Shown: positions 34,258 through 42,854 of the stretch, piece by piece
How positions within the stretch are numbered: the stretch's first letter is position 1
How the letters are laid out: every line of letters begins with the position of its first letter
Assembly: GCF_014647875.1 (NCBI RefSeq)
Contig: NZ_BMQA01000002.1
Span: 248,001 to 312,000, forward strand
DNA length: 64,000 nucleotides
Source: Streptomyces brasiliensis
GTDB lineage: Bacteria > Actinomycetota > Actinomycetes > Streptomycetales > Streptomycetaceae
Direction: 5' to 3'
Program-made: the position numbers and the translations under genes
Notes under the pieces: generated by a model
What the model saw: the letters and a program-made list of their open reading frames with translations, nothing else
Told to the model about the DNA's origin: nothing
The model's database searches: none

Positions 34258-35208
34258 TCAGGTCACGTCGTCGTAGCCGTTGACCCGGTCCGTGCCCGCC
34301 TGCTCGGGCAGCGACCGGCTCGCGGAGACGGTCTCGACCTCGCCGATGTCCTCGGGGGTCAGGTCCAGGTCGGAGGCCTCGTCGTCGGCCGGACCCGCGG
34401 CGTCGCGGCGGCGCCGGCGCCTGTCGTTGACCAGCGAGAAGCCGACCGCGCCGAAGTACAGCACCCAGATCGGCCCGGCGAGCGCCAGCATGGACAGGGG
34501 GTCGGTGCTGGGCGTGGCCACGGCCGCGAAGACCGTGATGCCCAGGATCATGGCCCGCCACCAGCCGAGCATGCGCCGGCCGGTGATGATGCCGGTGAGG
34601 TTGAGCATGACCAGCAGGAGCGGCAGCTCGAAGGAGAGCCCGAAGACGAGCACCATGCGCGTGACGAGCTGGAGCAGGTCGTCGAGCGGCAGCAGGTTGT
34701 CGACCCCGCTGGGGGTGAAGTCGATGAGCACCTTCGCGGTGGTCGGCAGGACCCTGTACGCGAAGTAGCCGCCGCCGAGGAACAGCGGGACGCCGGTGCC
34801 GACGAACGCGTAGGCGTACTTCTTCTCGTGCTTGTGCAGACCCGGCGCGACGAACGCCCACAGCTGGTAGAGCCAGATCGGCGAGGCGAACACGACACCG
34901 GACATCAGCGAGACCTGCAGGGCCAGCGTGAACGGGGCGAGAAGGCCGTTGATGGTGATCCGGGCGCACTGCTGGGTGTCGTCGCTGGAGTGAGCCAGCT
35001 GCTCGAAGGTCTTCCCGCAGCCGACGGAGTCGAGAATCGGCTTGGTCAGGAAGTTGATGATGTCGTTGTAGAAGAAGGCGGCGATCACCGTCACGACGAC
35101 GATGGCGAGCATCGCCTTCGCGAGCCGGTTGCGGAGCTCACGAAGGTGATCCGCAAGGGGCATCCGCCCCTCGGGATCCTTCTCCTGCTTGCGGGCAGAC
35201 TTGGGCAA
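34258..35208 (-). CDS. tatC: Twin-arginine translocase subunit TatC
   Basis: A 316-aa polytopic protein with six helices. The family-defining N-terminus MPLADHLRELRNRL (Glu in the signal-binding site), FTLALQVSLMSGVVFASPIWLYQLWAFVAPGL, and GLSFELPLLLVML with the conserved Phe-Glu are present. The cytoplasmic C-terminal tail of about 60 acidic residues is typical of Streptomyces. TTG 35208 is the most upstream in-frame start (a TGA lies just before) and has GAGGA 6 nt upstream. Operon with tatA, 48 nt apart. Receives folded proteins with twin-arginine signals. Confidence 0.97.
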   Translation of the reverse strand: MPKSARKQEKDPEGRMPLADHLRELRNRLAKAMLAIVVVTVIAAFFYNDIINFLTKPILDSVGCGKTFEQLAHSSDDTQQCARITINGLLAPFTLALQVSLMSGVVFASPIWLYQLWAFVAPGLHKHEKKYAYAFVGTGVPLFLGGGYFAYRVLPTTAKVLIDFTPSGVDNLLPLDDLLQLVTRMVLVFGLSFELPLLLVMLNLTGIITGRRMLGWWRAMILGITVFAAVATPSTDPLSMLALAGPIWVLYFGAVGFSLVNDRRRRRRDAAGPADDEASDLDLTPEDIGEVETVSASRSLPEQAGTDRVNGYDDVT

Positions 35209-35256
35209 CCCACGTCCTCATCTCGTGCGGCAGACCGGGGGACTTCCGGCCGTGCG

Positions 35257-35547
35257 TCAGCGCTTGGTCGTGTCCGTCGGCTCGTTGACCGGGCGCGAGC
35301 TGGTCACGTCACCGGGGGCCGCCTGGATGGTGCGCTGCGCGGGGGGCTGCTCGCCGGTGTTCGGCGGGGCGGCCGGAGCGGACGCGTTGGTGCCGCCCTC
35401 TTCCTTCATCGCCTTGGCCTCGCTCTTGAGGATGCGCGCGGACTTGCCGAGCGAGCGGGCCATGTCCGGAAGCTTCTTCGCGCCGAACAGCAGGATGATG
35501 ACGACGAGGATGAGAATGATCTCGGGAGCGCCGAGCCTTCCGAACAT
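35257..35547 (-). CDS. tatA: Twin-arginine translocase subunit TatA
   Basis: A 96-aa protein: one N-terminal membrane helix ([20 protein letters not shown], preceded by MFGRL), the hinge [14 protein letters not shown], an amphipathic helix ([16 protein letters not shown]) and a long unstructured Pro/Ala/Thr tail. It forms the protein-conducting oligomer. AAGG lies 9 nt before the ATG. First gene of tatA-tatC; a set of inverted half-sites lies about 40-70 nt upstream. Confidence 0.97.
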   Translation of the reverse strand: MFGRLGAPEIILILVVIILLFGAKKLPDMARSLGKSARILKSEAKAMKEEGGTNASAPAAPPNTGEQPPAQRTIQAAPGDVTSSRPVNEPTDTTKR

Positions 35548-35586
35548 AAGTCTTTACCTTCTCACCGAGGCGGCTGGGTGGGGTGC

Positions 35587-35613
35587 TGTCCGACCAGTCG
35601 GACATGTGTCCGA
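35587..35613. promoter_or_regulatory. Overlapping palindromes upstream of tatA
   Basis: Three alternating half-sites: TGTCCGAC-CA-GTCGGACA (35587-35604, perfect 8+2+8) overlapping TCGGACA-TG-TGTCCGA (35598-35613). Location 40-66 nt upstream of the tatA ATG suggests a regulator site; the regulator is unknown. Confidence 0.5.
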
Positions 35614-35803
35614 AGTGATCGTGCAGCGATCGTAACGCTCAGGGGTAAACGTCAGGCAATCCCCGTGCGTACTCCCGGTCCACGGTACGGGCCTCGTTCT
35701 CCGCGCCGCGACCAGCAGCGTACCTGCCCGCCCCGGCCGCGTGACAGGGCGAAGTGATGCAAACCGCTTCTGGTGTCGTATTCGGCCCGGTCGTACGGCT
35801 GTC

Positions 35804-35998
35804 TCAGAGGGTGTCCGCGGTGCGCGCCGCGCTCACGGCAGCCCGCTCCAGGTCCTCGGCCGCCCTGTTGATCCGGCGCGCCGAGTCCGCGACCTGCTGC
35901 CCGAGCCGCCGCGCCTCCAGGAAGACCCGGACGGCCAGCACCCCCAGGACAGCGAGCCCCGCAAAACCCATGGCTACCGCGAACATCGGCCAGAACAT
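35804..35998 (-). CDS. Small single-pass membrane protein
   Basis: A 64-aa protein with one N-terminal membrane helix (about residues 4-26, PMFAVAMGFAGLAVLGVLAV) and a charged helical tail (EARRLGQQVADSARRINRAAEDL) that could form a coiled coil. It lies between tatA and the zinc-ribbon gene, 10 nt downstream of the latter, so these two may be an operon. Its position next to tat genes is conserved in Streptomyces (recalled). No function is known to me. Confidence 0.75.
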   Translation of the reverse strand: MFWPMFAVAMGFAGLAVLGVLAVRVFLEARRLGQQVADSARRINRAAEDLERAAVSAARTADTL

Positions 35999-36008
35999 GC
36001 CGCCGAGC

Positions 36009-36302
36009 CTAGACCGTGGAGTGCAGCCTCAGCGTCCTGACCCCGCCCCCGGTGAGCAGTTCGACGATGCGCTCGCCCGCCGGCTTGCGGACGGCGGCGC
36101 CGCAGTCGGGGCAGGTGAAGGAGTAGAACGTCGTACGGCTCGTGGCGCCGATGGCGAGCCGCAGGGCACTCGCGGAGAGCTCGAAGCGGCCCCGGCAGTC
36201 CGGGCAGCCCGCCCGGAACACCACGGGAGCCACTCGTCTCATCCCCGCGAAAGCGGCCGCGACCGTCATGTCCCGCGCATCGGACACCGGAGATTCACTC
36301 AA
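36009..36302 (-). CDS. Small zinc-ribbon protein
   Basis: A 97-aa protein with two CPDC knuckles (FRAGCPDCRGRFELS and YSFTCPDCGAAVRKP) about 30 residues apart, a four-cysteine zinc ribbon. The C-terminus GERIVELLTGGGVRTLRLH is unassigned. The TTG at 36302 was chosen because AGGGGAG sits 8 nt upstream; in-frame GTG 36287 and ATG 36269 or 36242 are alternatives. Probably co-transcribed with the small membrane protein gene. Function unknown; zinc ribbons of this kind often bind nucleic acid or mediate protein contacts. Confidence 0.75.
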   Translation of the reverse strand: MSESPVSDARDMTVAAAFAGMRRVAPVVFRAGCPDCRGRFELSASALRLAIGATSRTTFYSFTCPDCGAAVRKPAGERIVELLTGGGVRTLRLHSTV

Positions 36303-36374
36303 AGCCCGGGCTCCCCTCTCGTTGGCATCGGCCGAACGCCTTCGGCACACCCCTGCGAACCGGTTCCGGCGGTC

Positions 36375-37391
36375 CTACCGCCCGTCGGCATCCGCGTCCC
36401 TGGCCGCCTCGACCCCGTCGTACGCGGCGAGCGCCTCGCGGGCGGCCCGCCGCGCGCTGTCCGCCAGCTCCGGCGGCGACACGATCCGGCCGTCGCGGCC
36501 CAGCCGCAGTGCCAGCCGTCTGAGCGAGGCCGGATCGGGGGTGCGCAGAGTGATACGCAGACCCCCGTCGGAAAGCTCATCCGCGCTGTCGTGCGGGTAG
36601 TACTCCGCGACCCAGCGACCGCCCGGCCCGACCTCGACGACGACCTCCGGGTCCTCGACGGCGGGCTGCACCAGCGCCTCCGACAGATCCCGCAGCTCGA
36701 CCTCCGGCGGCGCCGCCGGCTCGTCCAGGATCCTGATCTCGGCGACCCGGTCCAGCCGGAACGTACGGCGCGCCTCGGAACGGCGGCACCAGGCCTCCAC
36801 ATACGTGTGGCCGACGCTGACCAGGCGGATGGGGTCGATCTCGCGCTCGGTGACCTCGTCACGAGCGGGCGAGTAGTAGCGGATCCACAGGCGGCGGCGC
36901 TCGGAGATCGCACGGTCGACGTCGGCGAAGACACCGCCCTCGGACTCGAACGTCACCGACAGACGCGCACTGGCACCCGCCGCCTCACCGGCCGCCGCCT
37001 CCACCTTCGCGGTCGCACGCAGCAGCGCCTGCCGGTCGCCCTCCCGCAGCCCGGGCAGGGTGGCCACAGCGCGGGCAGCCACCAGCAGCGCCGTCGCCTC
37101 GTCGGCGGCCAGCCGCAGCGGCTCGGCGGCCTCCTCGCCGAGCGCGGCGGGGTTGTGCCACCAGATGCGCTCGCCGTCGGTGTCGATGTCCAGCAGGTCG
37201 CCGCCGCGGAAGCTGGTGCCGCACATGGGCAGCACGTCGAGGTCGGAGACCAGCTCGTCCTCGGTGATGCCGAAGGCACGCGCGACGTCCGCGACCCGCG
37301 CGCCGGGGCGCTCCCGCAGATACGTCACCAGGGAGAGCATCCGCCGCGTCTGGTCGATGGCACTCACGGGCCTGACCGGTTTGCCTGCCAC
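36375..37391 (-). CDS. pafC: WYL-domain regulator PafC
   Basis: A 338-aa protein with an N-terminal winged helix (MLSLVTYLRERPGARVADVA, FGITEDELVSDLDVLPMCG) and a WYL domain (SERRRLWIRYYSPARDEVTE, RLVSVGHTYVEAWCRRSEARRTF), followed by the C-terminal extension of PafC. PafB and PafC form a heterodimeric transcription activator of DNA-damage genes in mycobacteria; the WYL domain is thought to sense single-stranded DNA. GTG 37391 has GGAG 7 nt upstream. It is 19 nt after pafB, an operon. Confidence 0.93.
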   Translation of the reverse strand: MAGKPVRPVSAIDQTRRMLSLVTYLRERPGARVADVARAFGITEDELVSDLDVLPMCGTSFRGGDLLDIDTDGERIWWHNPAALGEEAAEPLRLAADEATALLVAARAVATLPGLREGDRQALLRATAKVEAAAGEAAGASARLSVTFESEGGVFADVDRAISERRRLWIRYYSPARDEVTEREIDPIRLVSVGHTYVEAWCRRSEARRTFRLDRVAEIRILDEPAAPPEVELRDLSEALVQPAVEDPEVVVEVGPGGRWVAEYYPHDSADELSDGGLRITLRTPDPASLRRLALRLGRDGRIVSPPELADSARRAAREALAAYDGVEAARDADADGR

Positions 37392-37410
37392 TGTCTTGCT
37401 CCGCTCCCCC

Positions 37411-38388
37411 TCAGCCCTTGGCCACGGCACGCAGCCGGTCCACCACGTCCGCACGCAGCTCGGCCGGCTCCAGCACCACCACGTCCGGCCCGAACTCCAC
37501 CAGCCAGGCGTCGAGGCCGTGCCCGTACGGAATCTCCAACTCGTCCCAGCCGTCGCCGAGTTCCCGGACCGAGCGGGCCTTCGCCCGAAGGGGGTACCCG
37601 GCGCCGGAACGCAGCCGGATCAGCGCCGAACGGTCGGCGATCTCCCCGGCCCAGCTCGCCACGGTCTCGCGCACGGTGACCACGTCCGGCACCGGAGCCG
37701 TGAACCCGCTGCCGCGGGAACGGACGCGGCCGGTGATGCGGGACAGCCGGAACACGCGCTCGGCGCCCCGGTCACGGTCCCAGCCCGCCAGATACCAGTG
37801 GCCGCGCCAGCACTCGAGCGCCCACGGCTCGACGTGCCGGGGCTCGGGGTGGGCGGCGGTGGCCTTGCGGTACTCGAAGACGACCGGGCGGCGGTCCCGG
37901 CAGGCCAGCATCAGCGGTTCGAAAGCGGCCTCGTGCACCGGGATGCGGGGCTCCAGGGCGCCGTGCGCCTCGTACGGGTCGACGTCCTCGGGCAGTCCGG
38001 CCGCGCGCAGCTTCTGCAGGGCGCCGCTGGCCGCGCCCGCGAGCCGGGCCTGCTGCCACACCTTGGCGGCCAGGCCCAGGGCGGCGGCCTCCTCGGCGTC
38101 CAGTGTGATGGGCGGGAGACGGTTGCTGTCGCGGCGGGCCAGATAGCCGACCTCGCCGTCGAGGTTCTCCACGGTCTCGATGACCAGGCCGAGCTCGCGC
38201 AGATCGTCCTTGTCGCGCTCGAACATCCGGTTGAAGGAGTCCTCGGACCCGGCCGCACCCTTTTCCGGCCTGACGGCCTCGACGTATGCCTCGATGGAAT
38301 CCCGAAGCTCGCGCTTGCTGAGCGGCCGCCGCGTCCCGAGCAGACACAGCGCCAGGTTCATCAGCCGCTCGGCCTTGGCAATGGCCAT
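37411..38388 (-). CDS. pafB: WYL-domain regulator PafB
   Basis: A 325-aa paralogue of PafC: N-terminal winged helix (AERLMNLALCLLGTRRPLSKREL, FNRMFERDKDDLRELGLVIE) and WYL domain (CRDRRPVVFEYRKATAAHPEPR, WALECWRGHWYLAGWDRDRGAERVFRLSRI). ATG 38388 has GAAGG 6 nt upstream. It sits near pafA and the proteasome genes as in mycobacteria, although here two FKBP genes lie between. Genetic linkage with pupylation genes is conserved but PafBC acts as a DNA-damage regulator. Confidence 0.93.
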   Translation of the reverse strand: MAIAKAERLMNLALCLLGTRRPLSKRELRDSIEAYVEAVRPEKGAAGSEDSFNRMFERDKDDLRELGLVIETVENLDGEVGYLARRDSNRLPPITLDAEEAAALGLAAKVWQQARLAGAASGALQKLRAAGLPEDVDPYEAHGALEPRIPVHEAAFEPLMLACRDRRPVVFEYRKATAAHPEPRHVEPWALECWRGHWYLAGWDRDRGAERVFRLSRITGRVRSRGSGFTAPVPDVVTVRETVASWAGEIADRSALIRLRSGAGYPLRAKARSVRELGDGWDELEIPYGHGLDAWLVEFGPDVVVLEPAELRADVVDRLRAVAKG

Positions 38389-38462
38389 CGACGCCCTTCG
38401 CCTTCCTTATGGTGCTTACGACCGATGACCGTACCGCTCCGGCGCGGCGCGGCAAAAGCCGA

Positions 38463-38490
38463 GGGCCCATGCCCGCACAGGCATGGGCCC
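38463..38490 (-). terminator. Terminator after the FKBP gene
   Basis: Perfect 11-bp stem (38463-38473 with 38480-38490), 6-nt loop, followed on the minus strand by a CTTTT tract; 17 nt past the FKBP stop. Confidence 0.85.
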
Positions 38491-38507
38491 CGAGTGATCG
38501 GATCCGA

Positions 38508-38879
38508 TCAGACCGCGACCAGGTCGCAGACGAAGATCAGCGTCTCGCCGGGCTTGATCCGACCGCCGGCGCCACGGTCGCCGTAGGCCAGGTGCGGCGG
38601 AATGGTCAGCTGGCGGCGGCCGCCGACCTTCATGCCCTGCACACCCCGGTCCCAGCCGGCGATGACCTGGCCGATACCGAGCTGGAACTGCAGCGGCGTG
38701 CCGCGGTTCCAGGACGCGTCGAACTCCTCGCCCGTGGAGAAGGCCACGCCCACGTAGTGGACGGAGACGGTGTCGCCCGCCTTGGCCTCCGGGCCGTCAC
38801 CCTCCCAGATGTCCTTGATCTCGAGGTCCGCCGGGGGCTCGCCGCCCGGGAAGTCGATCTCGGGCTTGTCGATGCTCAC
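38508..38879 (-). CDS. FKBP-type peptidyl-prolyl cis-trans isomerase (cytoplasmic)
   Basis: A 123-aa single FKBP domain without signal peptide. VSVHYVGVAFSTGEEFDASWNRG, FQLGIGQVIAGWDRGVQGMKVGGRRQL and IPPHLAYGDRGAGG are the active-site segments (Asp, Trp, Tyr present). GTG 38879 has AGGAG 8 nt upstream. It lies directly downstream of the lipoprotein FKBP gene (94 nt) and upstream of pafBC, behind a terminator. Protein-folding role; FK506 target family. Confidence 0.95.
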   Translation of the reverse strand: MSIDKPEIDFPGGEPPADLEIKDIWEGDGPEAKAGDTVSVHYVGVAFSTGEEFDASWNRGTPLQFQLGIGQVIAGWDRGVQGMKVGGRRQLTIPPHLAYGDRGAGGRIKPGETLIFVCDLVAV

Positions 38880-38973
38880 GTCTCTAGCTCCTGCTTGTGT
38901 ACGACACGGAACCTGAACAGTCTTTCATCCCCGCCGCCGTCGCGCCCGCCGCGGGCGGACACGCGGGCCCGGA

Positions 38974-39984
38974 CTACATCGCCGCCAGGATGTCCACCGA
39001 GAACACGAGCGTGGAGCCCTTCTTGATCACGCCGCCGCTCGGCGGCGTGTCGCCGTACCCCAGGTCCGGGGGCACCACGATCAGGACCCGGCTGCCGACC
39101 TTCTTGCCGGTCACACCCTGCGCCAGCCCCTTGACGATCTGCTGCATCTGCTCGATCGAGAACTGGCTCAGCCGGCCTGAGCCGTACGTCTGCTCGAACG
39201 TCTTGCCGCCGTCCCAGACCACTCCCTTGAACTGGCACAGGATGGTCTGCTGGGCCTTGACCACGGCGCCGTCGCTCTCCAGGACGTAGTTCGACACCAG
39301 CTCCTTCGGCGGGTCGCTCTTCGGGACGTCGATCGACGGCACCTCACCGTTGGTGTTCGTGCCGACCTTGGGCAGCGCCGCGTCGGTCTGCGCGACCTCC
39401 TTGCCCTGGGCGGAGCTCTTGGAGTTGAAGGTGTTCAGCAGGTCGACGACGAACACCAGCGTGTCCGTGCCCTTGATGCCCGCCTGCGTATTGCCCGACT
39501 TGCCGTATCCCCAGGTCGGCGGCACCGCCATGAGGACCCGGCTGCCGACCTTCTTGCCCGCCAGCGCATACCGCCAGCCGTCGATGACACTGCCCTGGGC
39601 GAGCTGAAGGACCAGCGGGGTGCCCCGGTCGTAGGAGTTGTCGAACACCTTTGCCGTGGACCAGACCTGGCCCAGATAGTTCGCCTGCACGAAGTCGTTC
39701 TCGGCGACCGTCTTGCCGCCACCCGCGATCACCGTCTTCACCGCGAGGTTCGCCGACGGGTCCCCGGGCCCCTTGGCGACCGTCGGCTTGTCGCCGAACT
39801 TCGTGCCCGCCGTGATCGCCGGCAGCGGTGCGTCCACGATCTTCGGCGGCGGCACGGAGGACTCCGAGGCCGACGGCGACGGCGACTCGCTCGCCTTGCT
39901 CGAGTCGGACTTGTCGTCACCGCACCCGGCGAGAGTGACGAGTCCTGCGGGAACGGCGGCGAGAAGGAGTGAGCGACGGCGCAC
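38974..39984 (-). CDS. Lipoprotein with two FKBP-type PPIase domains
   Basis: A 336-aa exported protein. The signal peptide RRRSLLLAAVPAGLVTLAGC ends in a lipobox with Cys about residue 20. A Ser/Pro linker leads to two FKBP domains (about 80-195 and 225-336): VQANYLGQVWSTAKVFDNSYDRG and PTWGYGKSG in the first; CQFKGVVWDGGKTFEQTYGSG and PPDLGYGDTPPSGG in the second. The second is more diverged (FSIEQMQQIVKGLAQGV) and may have lost some activity. GTG 39984 has GAGG 8 nt upstream. Probably a membrane-anchored chaperone for secreted proteins; its gene neighbours the cytoplasmic FKBP gene. Confidence 0.93.
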   Translation of the reverse strand: MRRRSLLLAAVPAGLVTLAGCGDDKSDSSKASESPSPSASESSVPPPKIVDAPLPAITAGTKFGDKPTVAKGPGDPSANLAVKTVIAGGGKTVAENDFVQANYLGQVWSTAKVFDNSYDRGTPLVLQLAQGSVIDGWRYALAGKKVGSRVLMAVPPTWGYGKSGNTQAGIKGTDTLVFVVDLLNTFNSKSSAQGKEVAQTDAALPKVGTNTNGEVPSIDVPKSDPPKELVSNYVLESDGAVVKAQQTILCQFKGVVWDGGKTFEQTYGSGRLSQFSIEQMQQIVKGLAQGVTGKKVGSRVLIVVPPDLGYGDTPPSGGVIKKGSTLVFSVDILAAM

Positions 39985-40045
39985 GGTGGAGGCCTCGTAA
40001 TCGGTCGATCTTGTAGGGCGTGCGCGCAACTCTACGGTGTGAGAA

Positions 40046-40074
40046 GGGCGCCGTACGGGAAACGTACGGCGCCC
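40046..40074 (-). terminator. pafA terminator
   Basis: Perfect 12-bp stem (40046-40057 with 40063-40074) and GGAAA loop, 50 nt past the pafA stop codon. Confidence 0.8.
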
Positions 40075-40124
40075 GTGTGGCGTTCCGGTGAGGCACCGGA
40101 GACGCCTTGCTCACATACCGGCGA

Positions 40125-41486
40125 TCACATTCCGGCGATGAGTTTCTCGACCCGGTCGTCCACCGAACGGAACGGGTCCTTGCACAACACCGTGCGCTGT
40201 GCCTGGTCGTTGAGCTTGAGGTGCACCCAGTCGACCGTGAAGTCCCGGCGCTGTTCCTGCGCCCGGCGGATGAAGTCGCCGCGCAGCCGGGCCCGAGTGG
40301 TCTGCGGCGGCACCGACTTGCCCTCGAAGATCTTCAAATCGTTGGCGATCCGGGCGGCTTGCCCCTTCTTCTCCAGCAGGTAGTACAGGCCACGACGACG
40401 GTGGATGTCGTGGTAGGCGAGATCTATCTGCGCGACCCGCGGATGCGACATCGTCATGTTGTGCTTGGCGCGGTACCGCTCGATGAGCTTGTACTTCATC
40501 ACCCAGTCGATCTCGGTGCCGATCCGGTCGAGGTCCTCCGCCTCGATCGCGTCCAGCGTGCGGCCCCACAGCTCCAGGACCTGCTCGACCGTGCCGGTGC
40601 GGATGCCGCGGCGCTCGCAGAAATCCACGGCCTTCTCGTAGTACTCCCGCTGCACCTCCAGTGCGGAGGCCTCGCGGCCACTGGCCAGGCGCACCTTGCG
40701 CCGGCCCGTGATGTCGTGGCTGACCTCACGGATCGCCCGGATCGGGTTCTCCAGGGTCAGGTCCCGCATCACCGTGCCCGCCTCGATCATGCGCAGCACC
40801 AGATCGGTCGCGCCGACCTTCAGCAGCATCGTCGTCTCGGACATGTTCGAGTCGCCGACGATGACGTGGAGACGGCGGTAACGCTCCGCGTCCGCGTGCG
40901 GTTCGTCGCGCGTGTTGATGATGGGCCTGGAACGGGTCGTCGCCGAGGAGACGCCCTCCCAGATGTGCTCCGCCCGCTGACTGACGCAGTACACGGCACC
41001 GCGGGGGGTCTGCAACACCTTGCCCGCGCCGCACAGCAGCTGCCTCGTCACCAGGAACGGGATGAGGATGTCCGCGAGCCGGGAGAACTCCCCGTGCCGC
41101 GCCACCAGATAGTTCTCGTGACAACCGTAGGAGTTGCCCGCCGAGTCCGTGTTGTTCTTGAAAAGGTAGACGTCGCCCGCGATTCCCTCCTCGTGCAGGC
41201 GTCGTTCCGCGTCCACCAGAAGTCCTTCGAGAATGCGCTCGCCGGCCTTGTCGTGGGTGACCAGTTCGATCACGTTGTCACATTCGGGTGTCGCGTATTC
41301 CGGATGTGACCCCACGTCGAGATAGAGCCGGGCGCCGTTTCGCAGAAAGACATTGCTGCTACGGCCCCATGACACGACACGGCGGAAGAGGTACCGCGCC
41401 ACCTCGTCAGGCGACAGACGGCGCTGTCCCCTGAACGTGCACGTGACGCCGTACTCGTTCTCCAGCCCGAAAATGCGGCGGTCCAT
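40125..41486 (-). CDS. pafA: Pup-protein ligase PafA
   Basis: A 453-aa glutamine-synthetase-fold ligase that joins the C-terminal Glu of Pup to lysines of target proteins. [12 protein letters not shown] opens the nucleotide site; [19 protein letters not shown] carries the catalytic Asp; [19 protein letters not shown] and [23 protein letters not shown] are shared with Dop. No ribosome site precedes the ATG, but TAATGT lies exactly 6 nt upstream, suggesting a leaderless transcript. The MFS gene ends 9 nt upstream, so read-through is also possible. Homologue SCO1640 (recalled). Confidence 0.97.
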   Translation of the reverse strand: MDRRIFGLENEYGVTCTFRGQRRLSPDEVARYLFRRVVSWGRSSNVFLRNGARLYLDVGSHPEYATPECDNVIELVTHDKAGERILEGLLVDAERRLHEEGIAGDVYLFKNNTDSAGNSYGCHENYLVARHGEFSRLADILIPFLVTRQLLCGAGKVLQTPRGAVYCVSQRAEHIWEGVSSATTRSRPIINTRDEPHADAERYRRLHVIVGDSNMSETTMLLKVGATDLVLRMIEAGTVMRDLTLENPIRAIREVSHDITGRRKVRLASGREASALEVQREYYEKAVDFCERRGIRTGTVEQVLELWGRTLDAIEAEDLDRIGTEIDWVMKYKLIERYRAKHNMTMSHPRVAQIDLAYHDIHRRRGLYYLLEKKGQAARIANDLKIFEGKSVPPQTTRARLRGDFIRRAQEQRRDFTVDWVHLKLNDQAQRTVLCKDPFRSVDDRVEKLIAGM

Positions 41487-41495
41487 GAGTGAACA

Positions 41496-42755
41496 TTACG
41501 CCCGATCCTCCGAGCTGAAACGGGGTTGGACAGCACGATCTCGATCATTTTCCGATGAAGCCGCAACGACCGCACCTCGCGCGGGAGCTGCGAGGACCCG
41601 CCCGGTGGCCAGCAGAACCAGCAACGACACGGCGCCCGCGGCACCCGGAACCGCGAAGCCCCACAGGGCGCCGCCCGCCTGGACCACCGGGCCCGCGAGG
41701 CCCGTTCCGACCGACGCACCCACCGTGAACGTCGTCACAAGCCAGGAGAACGCCTCGGTGACCGTGCCGCGCGGCGCATGCCGATCCACGATGACGAAGG
41801 CGCAGGCGATGCACGGCGCGAGGAACACCCCGGCGAGCACGGTGAGCAGCACCATGGCCACCGCGCCGGGCAGCAGCATGAGCGGCAGGTAACACACCGC
41901 CAGAAGCCCCACCAGCACACGCAGTCGCCGCTCGGGCACGCCACTCCACCGACGGGCCCCGTAGACGATCCCGCCCACGAGCGCGCCGAGGCCCAGGGCG
42001 GCCATCAGCCAGCCGTACACCACGTCACCACCGTGGCCGTCGGCGTACGGCACCGACGCCACCGTGATGGAGCCGAGCGCGATCCCCACGAACAGGAACG
42101 CGCCGAGCAGCGCCAGCAGGCCGGGCGACCTGAGCGCACCCAGCCAGTGTGCCTCGCGCGGCGCCGAACGCCACCTGCGCGACGGCGCCGACACCACCAC
42201 GGAGAGCGCGCCCAGCACACCCACGACGTTCAGGACCAGCAGCGCGGCCCGCTCGTCCCACAGCGACACGCACAGCGTCACCAGCAGCGGCCCGACCGTG
42301 AACATGACCTCCTGCGCCACCGCGTCCATGGCGTACGCCGTGTGCACCTGCTCCTCCCGGCGCAGCACCGAGGGCCACAGCGCCCGCAGACCGCCCTCCA
42401 GGGGCGGAGTGAACAGACCGGCGGCCGCCACGGCGGCATACGCGAGGGGCAGCGGGTCGGTGCCGGAGAAGGCGAAGACGGTCATCGAGAGCGCGGAGAG
42501 GACGGCCGCGGGCAGCTGCACCCGGGGCTGCCCGTGCAGGTCCACCAGCCGCCCCAGGGCCGGCTGCCCCACGGCGTTGGCGACCCCGTACACGGCCGCC
42601 AGCACCCCCGCCAGGCTGTACGTCCCGCCCTCGGCGCGGACGAACAGCACCAGCGCGATCGCGGCCGTGGCGTTCGGCAGCCGGCCCACCAGCGTGCCCA
42701 CCAGCAGTCGGGCCGCGTGTCTCGCCCTGAGGATCTCCAGGTATCCCGCGGCCAT
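41496..42755 (-). CDS. MFS transporter
   Basis: A 419-aa major facilitator protein with 12 predicted helices. Motif A appears as GRLVDLHGQPRVQLP between helices 2 and 3 and in a weaker form (YGARRWSGVPERRLR) between 8 and 9. ATG 42755 follows GGAGG by 7 nt. It is divergent from a LacI-type regulator gene with twin TACGTA palindromes between, and directly upstream of pafA. Substrate unknown; the family includes drug and sugar exporters. Confidence 0.9.
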   Translation of the reverse strand: MAAGYLEILRARHAARLLVGTLVGRLPNATAAIALVLFVRAEGGTYSLAGVLAAVYGVANAVGQPALGRLVDLHGQPRVQLPAAVLSALSMTVFAFSGTDPLPLAYAAVAAAGLFTPPLEGGLRALWPSVLRREEQVHTAYAMDAVAQEVMFTVGPLLVTLCVSLWDERAALLVLNVVGVLGALSVVVSAPSRRWRSAPREAHWLGALRSPGLLALLGAFLFVGIALGSITVASVPYADGHGGDVVYGWLMAALGLGALVGGIVYGARRWSGVPERRLRVLVGLLAVCYLPLMLLPGAVAMVLLTVLAGVFLAPCIACAFVIVDRHAPRGTVTEAFSWLVTTFTVGASVGTGLAGPVVQAGGALWGFAVPGAAGAVSLLVLLATGRVLAAPARGAVVAASSENDRDRAVQPRFSSEDRA

Positions 42756-42771
42756 GTCCCGCCCTCCACGT

Positions 42772-42800
42772 GTTACGTATAACTTGCTCCGCCATACGTA
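42772..42800. promoter_or_regulatory. Twin palindromes between MFS and LacI-type genes
   Basis: TACGTA occurs at 42774-42779 (inside GTTA-CGTA-TAAC) and again at 42795-42800, 21 bp (two helical turns) apart. Suitable as an operator for the adjacent LacI-family protein; inferred. Confidence 0.45.
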
Positions 42801-42854
42801 CCATGTGCGCTGTTCCCAGTCCAGACGAAGGCAAGGCGAAGGAGCGCACCCACG

